In this document: in pieces, positions 34,392 to 42,960 of the stretch | Layout: the number at the start of each line of letters is the position of its first letter | Numbering within the stretch: the first letter of the stretch is position 1 | Source: Pseudodonghicola sp048268305 | GTDB lineage: Bacteria; Pseudomonadota; Alphaproteobacteria; Rhodobacterales; Rhodobacteraceae | Assembly: GCF_048268305.1 (NCBI RefSeq) | Contig: NZ_JBLWVT010000001.1 | Location: forward strand, 372,001-436,000 | Reading direction: 5' to 3' | DNA length: 64,000 nucleotides | Made by a program: the position numbers and the translations under genes | Notes under the pieces: generated by a model | What the model saw: the letters and a program-made list of their open reading frames with translations, nothing else | Databases searched by the model: none | What the model was told of the DNA's origin: nothing

Positions 34392-35249
34392 TCAGTTGGT
34401 GCAGGGGATCGGGATTTCCACCACTTCCGACCCGCGGCGGGTGCGGATGGTGCAGACCTCGGGTTTCGTCTCCTCGAACCGCGGTTTGAGCACGTCCAAC
34501 CCCAGCAGTGCGCGCTGATCCACCTCGATCGGCTGGGCGACGGTATCGTCGCCCGCGCCGACCAGGGCCAGCGACAGCTTGCCGCTGCTTTGCGCCTGGG
34601 CCAGGGCGGCAACCTGTTCGGGCAGGACCGAGACGGTGACGGTGCGGGCGATGGTGGCGCCGCTGACATCGTCGCTGGCGGTCTGGTCGACGGCGATCAG
34701 TTGCACACGGGATTCGATCAGCCGGGTGATATCGCCGCGGCCGCCCTCGGTCGCACGGCCCGGGTCGCCGGTCCAATAGACATCGACACGGTCGCCGGGG
34801 CGCAGGAAGCCGGATACGCCGGTGGCGACATCGACGCGGATGGCGAAGGCGCGCATGCCGCGGGCAAGCTGCGAGGTGATGCCGGCATCCTCTCCGGGGC
34901 CGGTCACCTTGACCGCGAGGATGGCCTCGTCCTTCTCCATCGCCCGCAGCACGACGCGGGCGCGATCAGGTTGCGCGGGCACCAGAGCGTCAAGATCGGT
35001 GAAGGCGCCCTCGGGAACGGCCGCCTTGGGCCAGCGAACCTTGCGCACGTCCTTCTTGGTCAGGGGTTCGCCATAGCGCAGCGGGTGGCTGGCGACATAG
35101 ACATCCGTCAGCGGCACGACCTCCTGATGCGTCGACCGCTCCGTCGCAAGCGCCTGCTGATAATCGGCGATGTAATTCTTGGCCATCATCACCGCGCCCC
35201 CCGCCAGGGCAACGCCGACGATCAGCACGAGACCGAAAATTGCACGCAT
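34392..35249 (-). CDS. cpaB: Tad pilus assembly protein CpaB/RcpC
   Basis: A 285-residue periplasmic protein with an N-terminal hydrophobic anchor (FGLVLIVGVALAGGAVMMA), a SAF domain (about residues 45-110: YGEPLTKKDVRKVRW, ILAVKVTGPGEDAG), and the RcpC/CpaB domain (FLRPGDRVDVYWTG, ARTVTVSVLPEQVAALAQAQ). CpaB binds peptidoglycan and helps secretin assembly. Two C-terminal cysteines (VCTIRTRR and IPIPCTN) could form a disulfide. It lies about 135 bases after the short pilin gene, with a variant of the shared tad motif in between. Confidence 0.92.
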   Translation of the reverse strand: MRAIFGLVLIVGVALAGGAVMMAKNYIADYQQALATERSTHQEVVPLTDVYVASHPLRYGEPLTKKDVRKVRWPKAAVPEGAFTDLDALVPAQPDRARVVLRAMEKDEAILAVKVTGPGEDAGITSQLARGMRAFAIRVDVATGVSGFLRPGDRVDVYWTGDPGRATEGGRGDITRLIESRVQLIAVDQTASDDVSGATIARTVTVSVLPEQVAALAQAQSSGKLSLALVGAGDDTVAQPIEVDQRALLGLDVLKPRFEETKPEVCTIRTRRGSEVVEIPIPCTN

Positions 35250-35347
35250 GACAGGGCCTTTCTCTGCTGGCAGACGCCGGCGATGCCGGGCGGGGGCTTT
35301 CGCTTATATCCGGACAGGCGATTGTGGCGAATCCGGGGGGATGCAGG

Positions 35348-35366
35348 GGCGATCTCGGGGCAAGTT
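35348..35366 (-). promoter_or_regulatory. Degenerate copy of the tad motif upstream of cpaB
   Basis: The + strand reads GGCGATCTCGGGGCAAGTT, related to the flp and cpaE upstream motifs but with TTG rather than TGG in the minus-strand -24-like element. It lies about 99 bases upstream of the cpaB start. Confidence 0.3.
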
Positions 35367-35385
35367 TCGCTGCGGATCAGGGGTC

Positions 35386-35568
35386 TTAGAACACGAAGTC
35401 CAAGGCGGCGATATAGTCGGCGACCTTATCACTCAGCTTTCCCGCCGAGTTCAGCAGCGGCGGCACCACCAGAATGACCAATACGGCGATGACCCCGGTC
35501 AGTATCAGCCAATCGACGGAGATCGCGCCATTTTCATCGCGCAGGAAAATCTTGAGCCGGTCGCGCAT
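35386..35568 (-). CDS. Flp-like pilin, short paralogue
   Basis: A 60-residue protein with the Flp layout: a short charged leader (MRDRLKIFLRDENG), then AISVDWLILTGVIAVLVILV. The mature +5 and +6 residues are Asp-Trp instead of the canonical Glu-Tyr. It is related to the 65-residue flp product upstream but differs in the C-terminal part and lacks the Ala/Thr-rich tail. It could be a minor pilin. It lies between flp and cpaB, and no terminator follows it. Confidence 0.82.
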   Translation of the reverse strand: MRDRLKIFLRDENGAISVDWLILTGVIAVLVILVVPPLLNSAGKLSDKVADYIAALDFVF

Positions 35569-35712
35569 CGCGTTCTCGAAGTCTGGTGATCATGCCGAGA
35601 TCGGGGCGCTTGGGTAATCGCAAGGAGCGCGATCCGCCCTAGGGGGGATGGGCCCGCGCTTGCGGCTCAGGCAATGTCTGATCGGTGATCGGAGGAAAGG
35701 CGGCTGTCCGAA

Positions 35713-35745
35713 GTGGAAAACGCCGCACCCCTGCGAGGGGTGCGG
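35713..35745 (-). terminator. Terminator after flp
   Basis: A 10-bp stem (CCGCACCCCT / AGGGGTGCGG with GCG loop on the + strand, 35723-35745) is followed on the minus strand by CGTTTT. It lies about 22 bases after the flp stop and should make most flp transcripts monocistronic, as suits an abundant pilin. Confidence 0.85.
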
Positions 35746-35767
35746 TATTGATTGGGCCGGGCTGGGA

Positions 35768-35965
35768 TCACTTGCTAGCGCCTGCGATTGTCGGCACTTC
35801 GGTCCCGATCTTGGTGGCGACGGCATCAGACAGCGTTTTGGTGTTGTTGCCAATCGCGGTATAGGCGGCGCCGGCCAGGGCGACGACGGCGGCGGTGAGC
35901 ACGACCCAGTCAACGGTCACGGCACCATATTCGCTTTCGCGGAATTTCTTGAACAGCTTGGTCAT
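35768..35965 (-). CDS. flp: Flp-family major pilin
   Basis: A 65-residue pilin: leader MTKLFKKFRESEYG, then AVTVDWVVLTAAVVALAGAA and a polar tail (IGNNTKTLSDAVATKIGTEV). Cleavage by CpaA after the Gly would leave Asp at +5 and Trp at +6. The ATG at 35965 is chosen because longer in-frame starts give no pilin-like leader, and AGGGACCAACT lies just before it on the minus strand. It is the first gene of the tad series, with its own terminator and a candidate promoter motif about 117 bases upstream. Confidence 0.93.
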   Translation of the reverse strand: MTKLFKKFRESEYGAVTVDWVVLTAAVVALAGAAYTAIGNNTKTLSDAVATKIGTEVPTIAGASK

Positions 35966-36330
35966 AGTTGGTCCCTCCATAGGATCACAAAAGGATGTCT
36001 GTTTGCCCCGCCATCCGACCGAACCTGTTCTCTCAAAGGCCCCGTCCGTCGCGGTATGGGAGGATATAGCCAACCGGACATGGCAGGATTGGGGCCAAAA
36101 GGCGGATTTTTCGGTTCATTCCCTTTCAAGGCGAGGGGATTTCTGCAACTCATTGAAAATGAAATGAAATTATTTTTGCTCCGTGCCGGGACTCCGGCCG
36201 GGGCGATGCAATTTGGCGTCAAGCCCATCAAAAATGCCCAAATTAAGGCGGAAATTGTGGCGTGAAGGGCGGTTTTCACCCAAGCTCGCAGGCAAGAACA
36301 AGAAACGGAACCGGACAACGAGGCGGGCAG
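35966..36330. other. Divergent intergenic region between flp and the lytic transglycosylase
   Basis: This 365-base gap has no supported gene. It holds the 5' region of flp, with the GG-N10-GC motif at 36082-36100, and an AT-rich stretch around 36150-36180 that could hold the promoter of the + strand transglycosylase. Confidence 0.6.
36082..36100 (-). promoter_or_regulatory. Shared tad-locus motif upstream of flp (GG-N10-GC)
   Basis: The + strand reads GGCAGGATTGGGGCCAAAA. On the minus strand this gives TGGCCCC and CTGCC with GG-N10-GC spacing, close to the sigma-54 -24/-12 pattern. It is 117 bases upstream of flp and nearly identical to the motif upstream of cpaE. Confidence 0.5.
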
Positions 36331-37188
36331 ATGGGTCTTCGTGTCTTCGTGCAACGGCTGGCCGGTGGGCTGGCCGCGGTCGTGCTCATGGGCACGGGCG
36401 GCAGCGCCATGGCCGAGGCACCGCTGCCCTATCCTGATTTCCAGGCCAAGCGGATCAAGCCGCCGGCACCGGGGGCGACGCGGCGGATCACCGTGCAGAT
36501 CCAGCCCGGCGACGGGCTGAAGCCGGTGGCGAAGTCGCCCGAACCAGAGGCCGAGGCACGGATGGCCGCGCTCCCCTTGCCGCTGCCGGGGGTGACGGGC
36601 TCTCCCGGCCGCTATGACTGGTTCTGGGAAAAGATCTCTCCCGAGCTGGCGCAATCGGGGCCGGGCCGGTTGCAGCGCGCCCTGCAAGTGCTGAGCGGCG
36701 CCCAGACCGTCCCCGCCCCGCGGTTGCAGGCGCTGCAGGAGATCGCCCGGGCGCGCGGCCTCGACATCCTGCGCGCCACCGTCGGCACCGATGTCTCGCC
36801 GGCGCTGGTGCTGGCAATGATCGCGGTGGAATCAGGTGGCAAGGCGGATGCGGTCAGCCGTGCCGGCGCCCAGGGGTTGATGCAGCTCATGCCCGCCACT
36901 GCCGCGCGCTTCGGGGTCGATGACAGTTTAGAGCCGCGCCAGAACATCGCCGGAGGGGTGAAATACCTCGACTGGCTGATGAAGACCTTCGGCCGGGATC
37001 CGATCCTGGTGCTTGCCGGCTATAACGCGGGGGAGGGATCGGTGCGCGACTATGCCGGGGTGCCGCCCTTCGCTGAGACGCGTGATTACGTGCCGAAGGT
37101 GCTCGCCACCTTCCAGGTGGCGCGCGGTCTCTGCCAGACCCCGCCCGAGCTGATCTCGGACGGTTGCGTCTTCGTGGCGATGAACTGA
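36331..37188 (+). CDS. Lytic transglycosylase, SLT domain
   Basis: A 285-residue secreted peptidoglycan-cleaving enzyme. The signal peptide (LAGGLAAVVLMGTGGSAMA) ends near residue 27. The SLT domain is in the C-terminal half: ALVLAMIAVESGGKADAVSR holds the catalytic Glu of the ESGG motif, followed by GAQGLMQLMPATAARFGV and LAGYNAGEGSV. It lies divergent to the tad genes and may open the wall for the pilus machine, as similar enzymes do in other secretion loci; that link is positional only. The ATG at 36331 has AGGCGGGCAG upstream. Confidence 0.92.
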   Translation: MGLRVFVQRLAGGLAAVVLMGTGGSAMAEAPLPYPDFQAKRIKPPAPGATRRITVQIQPGDGLKPVAKSPEPEAEARMAALPLPLPGVTGSPGRYDWFWEKISPELAQSGPGRLQRALQVLSGAQTVPAPRLQALQEIARARGLDILRATVGTDVSPALVLAMIAVESGGKADAVSRAGAQGLMQLMPATAARFGVDDSLEPRQNIAGGVKYLDWLMKTFGRDPILVLAGYNAGEGSVRDYAGVPPFAETRDYVPKVLATFQVARGLCQTPPELISDGCVFVAMN

Positions 37189-37222
37189 CTGGGGGACGGG
37201 CCGGAGGTGGCCCAAGACAACA

Positions 37223-37263
37223 GGCAGAGAAGACGGGGGGACTGACCGCGCGCCTTCTCTGCC
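37223..37263. terminator. Inverted repeat between convergent genes
   Basis: GGCAGAGAAG (37223-37232) and CTTCTCTGCC (37254-37263) form a 10-bp stem with a 21-base loop between the convergent transglycosylase and CoA-transferase genes. It may act as a bidirectional terminator. The left arm shares CAGAGAAGACGGG with the tail of the intergenic repeat at 52341. Confidence 0.5.
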
Positions 37264-37313
37264 CGGATATTGTCGCACCGAAGGCGTCCCGGCCGATGGG
37301 CCGGGCGCATCGG

Positions 37314-37940
37314 TCAGACGATGGTGGCTTCGGTCGAGGCCAGCATCTCTTCGTGGGTGACGCCATCGGCCAGCTCGACGATATGCAGCCCCTTATGGGT
37401 GACATCGAGCACGCCGAGGTTGGTGATGATGCGGTCGACCACGCCCTTGCCGGTCAGCGGCAGGGTGCATTCCTTCAGCACCTTCGATTCGCCGTGCTTG
37501 TTGGTGTGGTCCATCACCACCACCACGCGGCCGACGCCGGCGACCAGATCCATGGCGCCGCCCATGCCCTTGACCAGCTTGCCGGGGATCATCCAGTTCG
37601 CCAGATCACCCTTTTCGCTGACTTCCATGGCGCCGAGGATCGCCATGGCGATCTTGCCGCCACGGATCATCCCGAAGGAGGTGGCGCTGTCGAAATAGGC
37701 CGATTGCGGCAGTTCGGTGATGGTCTGCTTGCCGGCGTTGATCAGGTCGGCGTCCTCGTCGCCCTCGACGGGGAAGGGGCCCATGCCGAGCATGCCGTTT
37801 TCCGACTGCAGCGTCACGGTCATGCCCTCGGGGATATAGTTCGACACCAGCGTCGGGATGCCGATGCCGAGGTTCACATACATCCCGTCTTCCAGCTCTT
37901 GCGCGGCGCGGGCCGCCATCTGGTTGCGATCCCAGGGCAT
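37314..37940 (-). CDS. 3-oxoacid CoA-transferase subunit B
   Basis: A 208-residue beta subunit of a family I CoA-transferase. The catalytic glutamate lies in QSENGMLGMGP. VNLGIGIPTLVSNYI and AYFDSATSFGMIRGGKI are typical of the SCOT/AtoA group. With subunit A it moves CoA between succinyl-CoA and acetoacetate or another 3-oxoacid. The ATG at 37940 has a perfect AGGAGG seven bases upstream, and it starts two bases after the subunit A stop. Confidence 0.94.
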   Translation of the reverse strand: MPWDRNQMAARAAQELEDGMYVNLGIGIPTLVSNYIPEGMTVTLQSENGMLGMGPFPVEGDEDADLINAGKQTITELPQSAYFDSATSFGMIRGGKIAMAILGAMEVSEKGDLANWMIPGKLVKGMGGAMDLVAGVGRVVVVMDHTNKHGESKVLKECTLPLTGKGVVDRIITNLGVLDVTHKGLHIVELADGVTHEEMLASTEATIV

Positions 37941-37942
37941 GA

Positions 37943-38647
37943 TCAGACCTCCTCTTTCTTGCGCACGGTGCGCTGTTCGATGCGTTTTTCGTGATCGCCC
38001 TGGATCAGGCGGTGCACATAGATGCCGGGCAGGTGGATGTGATCGGGATCGAGTTCGCCGGGCTGGACGATCTCCTCCACCTCCATCACGCAGATCTTGC
38101 CGCACATCGCCGCCGGCGGGTTGAAGTTGCGCGCGGTCTTGCGGAAGATCGCGTTGCCGGTGGTATCGGCCTTCCAGGCCTTGACGATGGCCAGATCGGC
38201 GAAGATGCCCTCTTCCAGGATGTAATCCTGGCCATTGAACTGCTTCACTTCCTTGCCTTCGGCGATCACCGTGCCGACGCCGGTCTTGGTGTAGAAGCCC
38301 GGGATGCCAGCGCCGCCGGCGCGCATGCGTTCGGCCAGCGTGCCTTGCGGGTTGAATTCCAGCTCCAGCTCACCGCTGAGGTATTGGCGCATGAATTCGG
38401 CGTTTTCGCCGACGTAGGAGGCCATCATTTTCCGGACCTGCTTGGATTCCAGCAAGATCCCCAGGCCGAAACCGTCGACGCCGGCGTTATTGGAGGCGAC
38501 AGTCAGCTCCTTGGTGCCGGCGTCGCGGATGGCATTGATCAGCAGCTCGGGAATGCCGCAGAGGCCGAAGCCGCCCGCCGCAATCAGCATGCCGTCGAAC
38601 AGGACCCCGTCCAGGGCCTCGGCGGCGGTGGCGTAGACTTTGCTCAT
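37943..38647 (-). CDS. 3-oxoacid CoA-transferase subunit A
   Basis: A 234-residue alpha subunit with the family I CoA-transferase glycine-rich signature (MLIAAGGFGLCGIPELLINA). VASNNAGVDGFGLGILL, ELEFNPQGTLAERMRAGGAG and FYTKTGVGT are further hallmarks. It forms the enzyme with subunit B directly downstream, probably for ketone body or 3-oxoadipate-type use; the exact 3-oxoacid is not determined by sequence. The ATG at 38647 (MSKVYATAAEAL) gives the family N-terminus. The pair stands alone as a two-gene unit. Confidence 0.94.
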   Translation of the reverse strand: MSKVYATAAEALDGVLFDGMLIAAGGFGLCGIPELLINAIRDAGTKELTVASNNAGVDGFGLGILLESKQVRKMMASYVGENAEFMRQYLSGELELEFNPQGTLAERMRAGGAGIPGFYTKTGVGTVIAEGKEVKQFNGQDYILEEGIFADLAIVKAWKADTTGNAIFRKTARNFNPPAAMCGKICVMEVEEIVQPGELDPDHIHLPGIYVHRLIQGDHEKRIEQRTVRKKEEV

Positions 38648-38815
38648 GGATGTCTCCCTCAAACCCAGATTGCAGGAATCACTGCAGGGGGGCTGGGCAA
38701 GAGTCAATGATCCTGCCCGGGCGTCTCCTCCAGCGGCCCGCTCCGGCCGGGAGTACCGCACCGGGCGGCTTTGCTCCAATATAGTAGAAATACGGTGGTG
38801 CGATCCGGCGGGACG

Positions 38816-38837
38816 GGCGGGGGGCTATGCCCCCGCC
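38816..38837 (-). terminator. GC-rich hairpin after topA
   Basis: GGCGGGGG and CCCCCGCC form an 8-bp stem with a six-base loop, starting nine bases past the topA stop on the minus strand. No T-tract follows, so intrinsic termination is uncertain. Confidence 0.45.
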
Positions 38838-38845
38838 GATCGGGA

Positions 38846-41482
38846 TCAGCTTTCGGTGGCTTTCTTGGTCGCAGCCTTCTTGGCCGGGGCCTTTTTCGCC
38901 GTGGTTTTTGTCGCAGTTTTCGACGGGGTCTTCTTGGCGGCGGTCGTCTTCTTCGCCGCCGGCTTCTTGGCGCCGGGCTTTTTCGCGGCCTTTTCGGCAA
39001 GCAGTTCAAGCGCCTGTTCCAGCGTGACGGTATCAACCTCCATCGCCTCGGGCAGGGTGGCGTTGATCTTGCCCCATTTGACGTAAGGCCCGTATTTGCC
39101 CTTCATCACGTCGACTTGCCCGCCATCGGGATGCTCGCCCAGCTCGCGCAGGGGGGCCGCGGCGGCGCCAGAGCCGCGCTTGGGCTTGGCGGCAAGGATC
39201 TCAACCGCCCGGTTCATGCCGATGGTAAAGACATCCTCGACATCCTCCAGCGTGGCATTGGTGCCGCCGCGGTTCGAAATGGTGTCGGCATGCTTCAGGT
39301 ACGGACCATAGCGGCCGATGTTCGACCAGATCGGGACGCCGTCCTCCGGGTGGTTGCCGATCAGCCGCGGCAGGCTCAGCAGCTTGACCGCCTGGTCCAG
39401 CGTCACCTCCTCGGGCGTCCATTCCTTCGGGATCGACTGGCGCGGCGGCTTCTTGTTGTCTTCGGTTACCTCGCCGCGCTGGACATAGGGCCCAAAGCGA
39501 CCCTTGAAGGCATAGACCTTGTCACCGGCGTCCTCGCCCAGCAGCTTGCCCTCGGGCGGGATGCCCGAGGTGGAGGCATCCTCAAGGCCCGGCGGGCCGA
39601 AGGGGCGGGTATAGCGGCACTCGGGATAGTTCGAGCAGCCGATGAAGGCGCCGCCGGAGCGCGCGGTGCGCATCGACAGCCGGCCCTTGCCGCAGCTCGG
39701 GCACAGGCGCGGATCGCTGCCATCCTCCTTCGGCGGGAAGAGATGCGGCGCCAGCACCTCGTTGATCTTCTCCAGCACATCGGTGATGCGCAGTTCCGAG
39801 GTTTCCTCGATCGCCGCCGAGAAATCGCGCCAGAAGCGGGCCAGCACGTCCTTGTAATCGGCTTCCCCCGCCGAGACATGGTCAAGCTCGTCCTCGAGCT
39901 GGGCGGTGAAATCATAGCCCACGTACTTGCGGAAATAGTTCTGCAAGAAGGCGATCACCAGCCGGCCCTTGTCCTCGGGGATCAGCCGGTTCTTGTCCTT
40001 GCGAACATAGCCGCGGTCCTGGATCGTGGTGACGATCGAGGCATAGGTCGAGGGGCGGCCGATGCCCAGCTCTTCCATCCGCTTGACCAGAGTCGCTTCG
40101 GTATAGCGCGGCGGCGGCTGGGTGAAATGCTGTTCCGGGCTGATCTCGCGCTTCTGGGCCGGTTCGCCTTGCATGATCTGCGGCAGGCGCTTGTCGTCCT
40201 CGTCGGTGACGTCATCGCGGCCTTCTTCATAGACCTTGAGGAAGCCGTCGAACAGCATCACCTGACCGGTGGCGCGCAGGCCGACCTGGCTGTCGGCGCT
40301 GGCGATCTCGACCGTGGTGCGTTCCATCCGCGCCGATTCCATCTGGCTGGCCAGGGTGCGCTTCCAGATCAGATCATAGAGCCGGCGCTGATCGTGATCG
40401 GTGACCTTCAGCCCCTCGACATCCATCGTCATGTCGGTCGGGCGGATACATTCGTGGGCTTCCTGCGCGTTCTTCGCCTTGTTCTTGTAGATGCGCGGGG
40501 CGGCGGGCACATAGGCGGCGCCATAGCGGTCGCCGATGGCGGCGCGGGCGGCGGTCACCGCCTCGGGCGCCATGTCGATGCCGTCGGTCCGCATATAGGT
40601 GATATAGCCCGCCTCATAGAGCCGCTGCGCCGCGCTCATCGTCTGGCGGGCGCCCATGCCGAACTTGCGGCTGGCCTCCTGTTGCAGGGTCGAGGTCATG
40701 AAGGGCGGCGAGGGGTTGCGGCTGGCCGGTTTCGCCTCGACCTGGGCGATCTTCAGATCGCGGCTGGTGATCGCCTGAACCGCCAGCTCGGCCTGGGTGG
40801 CGTTCTCGATGTCATATTTGTCGAGCTTCTTGCCCGCCAGAACCGTCAGCCGGGCCTCGTATTCCTGGCCGCGCGGGGTGACCAGGATGGCCTTGACGCT
40901 CCAGTATTCGCGGGCCCGGAAGGCTTCGATCTCCATCTCTCGCTCGACGATCAGCCGCAGGCAGACCGATTGCACCCGACCGGCCGATTTGGCGCCGGGC
41001 AGCTTGCGCCACAGCACGGGGGAGAGGTTGAAGCCCACCAGATAGTCCAGCGCCCGGCGCGCCAGATAGGCGTCGACCAGATCGACATCGACCTGGCGCG
41101 GGTGCTTCATCGCCTCGGTCACCGCATCCTTGGTGATGGCGTTGAAGGTGACGCGCTTGACGTCGGTGTCCTTCTTGATCGACCGCCGCTTGGTCAGCGC
41201 CTCTTGCAGGTGCCAGGAAATCGCCTCCCCCTCGCGATCAGGGTCGGTGGCGAGGATCAGGGAATTGTCGTTCTCAAGCGCATCCGCAATGGCCTTCATA
41301 TGCTTGCGGCTGTCCGGAGAAATCTCCCAGGTCATTTCGAAATCATGGTCGGGATCGACCGATCCGTCTTTCGGCGGCAGGTCTCGAACATGGCCGTAAG
41401 AGGCGAGAACGGTGTAATTTGGGCCCAGGTATTTGTTGATCGTTTTCGCTTTTGCGGGGGATTCGACAACAACTACAGGCAT
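38846..41482 (-). CDS. topA: DNA topoisomerase I
   Basis: An 878-residue type IA topoisomerase that relaxes negative supercoils. The Toprim domain has VVVESPAKAKTINKYLG and the metal site ATDPDREGEAISWHL. The catalytic tyrosine is in EAGYITYMRTDGIDM near residue 295. A four-cysteine zinc ribbon (LCPSCGKGRL, FIGCSNYPECRYTRP) and C-terminal topoisomerase repeats (GRFGPYVQRGEV, YGPYVKWG) follow. The last 50 residues are Lys/Ala/Thr-rich (KKPGAKKPAAKK), a histone H1-like tail common in alphaproteobacterial TopA that should raise DNA affinity. Confidence 0.97.
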   Translation of the reverse strand: MPVVVVESPAKAKTINKYLGPNYTVLASYGHVRDLPPKDGSVDPDHDFEMTWEISPDSRKHMKAIADALENDNSLILATDPDREGEAISWHLQEALTKRRSIKKDTDVKRVTFNAITKDAVTEAMKHPRQVDVDLVDAYLARRALDYLVGFNLSPVLWRKLPGAKSAGRVQSVCLRLIVEREMEIEAFRAREYWSVKAILVTPRGQEYEARLTVLAGKKLDKYDIENATQAELAVQAITSRDLKIAQVEAKPASRNPSPPFMTSTLQQEASRKFGMGARQTMSAAQRLYEAGYITYMRTDGIDMAPEAVTAARAAIGDRYGAAYVPAAPRIYKNKAKNAQEAHECIRPTDMTMDVEGLKVTDHDQRRLYDLIWKRTLASQMESARMERTTVEIASADSQVGLRATGQVMLFDGFLKVYEEGRDDVTDEDDKRLPQIMQGEPAQKREISPEQHFTQPPPRYTEATLVKRMEELGIGRPSTYASIVTTIQDRGYVRKDKNRLIPEDKGRLVIAFLQNYFRKYVGYDFTAQLEDELDHVSAGEADYKDVLARFWRDFSAAIEETSELRITDVLEKINEVLAPHLFPPKEDGSDPRLCPSCGKGRLSMRTARSGGAFIGCSNYPECRYTRPFGPPGLEDASTSGIPPEGKLLGEDAGDKVYAFKGRFGPYVQRGEVTEDNKKPPRQSIPKEWTPEEVTLDQAVKLLSLPRLIGNHPEDGVPIWSNIGRYGPYLKHADTISNRGGTNATLEDVEDVFTIGMNRAVEILAAKPKRGSGAAAAPLRELGEHPDGGQVDVMKGKYGPYVKWGKINATLPEAMEVDTVTLEQALELLAEKAAKKPGAKKPAAKKTTAAKKTPSKTATKTTAKKAPAKKAATKKATES

Positions 41483-41781
41483 TTAGTGAATAACCTCTTG
41501 CGGCGGAGACGGCGCTTTCTATGAGCGGGCAAGATGTGGTGTGCAAGGGTCAATTGTCAATCCACGCGGTTTCGGCACAGATTGCGGCATATTTCCGACC
41601 ATTGAGGCGCCGGAAGAGCGGACTGAAAACCACGCGGGCTTGGTCATTTGTCGGCGTGACGTTTCCGGTTTGGAAATCATTTTACACGCGGGCGCGGCAC
41701 TTTCGTCGCCGCGGAATTCGTGCCTGGTCCAGGTCTGAAATCGCTTTCTGTCCCCCATGCGGGAGGCCGGGGTGACAGGGT
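41483..41781. other. Gap between topA and dprA
   Basis: About 300 bases with no supported gene. On the minus strand TTGACA occurs upstream of topA, but the -10 region is unclear. A small hairpin (TTTCC-GGTT-TGGAAA) lies near 41670. Base composition is less GC-rich than in the flanking genes. Confidence 0.4.
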
Positions 41782-42915
41782 TCAGGGCCGCAGCGACAAG
41801 AGACCGCCCGCTTGGCGCTGGATGCGGCCTTCCATCTCCAGCTCGACCAGGACGGGGCCGATCTGGCCCGGAGAGGTCTTGAGGTCGCGGATCAACTGGT
41901 CTTCGGCCAGCGGGGACGGGCCCAGCCGGTCGAGGATCTGCTGATGCAGCGCCGCCGTTTCGCGCAGGCTGCGCTCCGGCGGCGGGGGGACCGCCCCGGG
42001 CTGTGCGGGCTCGATCAGGGCAGCAGCCCGGGGCAGGGCGGCGATCACGTCTTCGGCATTGCGCACCAGAACCGCACCGTCGCGGATCAGCATGTTGCAG
42101 CCGGCCGCCCGCGCGTCGAAGGGGTGGCCGGGCACCGCCAGGACTTCGCGCCCCTGATCCAATGCGTCGCGGGCGGTGATCAGGCTGCCGGAACGCGCGG
42201 CGGCCTCGACCACCACCACCACCTGGGCAAGGCCCGAGATGATGCGGTTGCGGCGGGGGAAATGCCGGGACTGCGGCGCCATGCCCATCGGCTGTTCCGA
42301 GATCAGCAGGCCCCGGCGGGCGATATCGGCGGCAAGACCGGCGTTTTCAGCCGGATAGATCACATCGACGCCGCCGGCCATGACTGCCGCCGTGCCGGTG
42401 TCGAGCGCGGCCAGATGCGCCGCCGCATCGACCCCGCGGGCGAGGCCGGAGATGACGGTAAAGCCGGCCTCTCCCAGTTCCTTGGCCAATCCCCGGGCCA
42501 TCCGCGTGCCGAGCGAGGAGGCATTGCGTGCGCCGACCAGGGCGATCGCCGGTTGCGCCAGCACCCGCACGTCGCCGACCGCCCAGATCAGTGGCGGCGC
42601 ATCGGCGATCTGCTTCAGCGCGGCGGGGTAATCGGGGTCGTCCTCGGCGATCAGCCGGGCGCGGGCGGCGCGTCCGGCGCGCATCTCGGCGGCGACCAAG
42701 GCCTCGGGGCAGGTTTCGTACTCCTCGAGCCCGGCGGCGCGGGCGATCTCGGGCAGGGCGCGCAGCGCCTCGAATGGGTTGCCATGATCCGCCATCAGCC
42801 GGCGGTAGGTGGAAATCCCGACCCGGCGGGAGCGAAGCAGACGAAGGCGGGCGACCAGATCATCTTCCGTGGTGGGTGATGCTGGGTGGGTGGAAGAGTG
42901 CTGCGTTCTGGGCAT
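41782..42915 (-). CDS. dprA: DNA-processing protein DprA
   Basis: A 377-residue protein that protects incoming single-stranded DNA and loads RecA. The Rossmann-like core shows IALVGARNASSLGTRMARGL, ISGLARGVDAAAHLAAL and HFPRRNRIISGLAQ, with VPGHPFDARAAGCNMLIRDG after it. A C-terminal winged-helix domain (LGPSPLAEDQLIRDL) completes the usual layout. GGAGG lies five bases before the ATG. A perfect CtrA-type TTAA-N7-TTAA site is 46-60 bases upstream, which fits the reported CtrA control of dprA in Rhodobacter gene transfer agent recipients. Confidence 0.95.
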   Translation of the reverse strand: MPRTQHSSTHPASPTTEDDLVARLRLLRSRRVGISTYRRLMADHGNPFEALRALPEIARAAGLEEYETCPEALVAAEMRAGRAARARLIAEDDPDYPAALKQIADAPPLIWAVGDVRVLAQPAIALVGARNASSLGTRMARGLAKELGEAGFTVISGLARGVDAAAHLAALDTGTAAVMAGGVDVIYPAENAGLAADIARRGLLISEQPMGMAPQSRHFPRRNRIISGLAQVVVVVEAAARSGSLITARDALDQGREVLAVPGHPFDARAAGCNMLIRDGAVLVRNAEDVIAALPRAAALIEPAQPGAVPPPPERSLRETAALHQQILDRLGPSPLAEDQLIRDLKTSPGQIGPVLVELEMEGRIQRQAGGLLSLRP

Positions 42916-42960
42916 CCTGTCCTCCGCCTGCTTGCCAAGACAACCTTAGGGCGAAAATCA

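Noticed and set aside
38771..41524. 917-codon open frame on the plus strand
   Set aside because: It is antisense to topA, whose domains are intact along the whole length. The antisense product has shadow-like composition.
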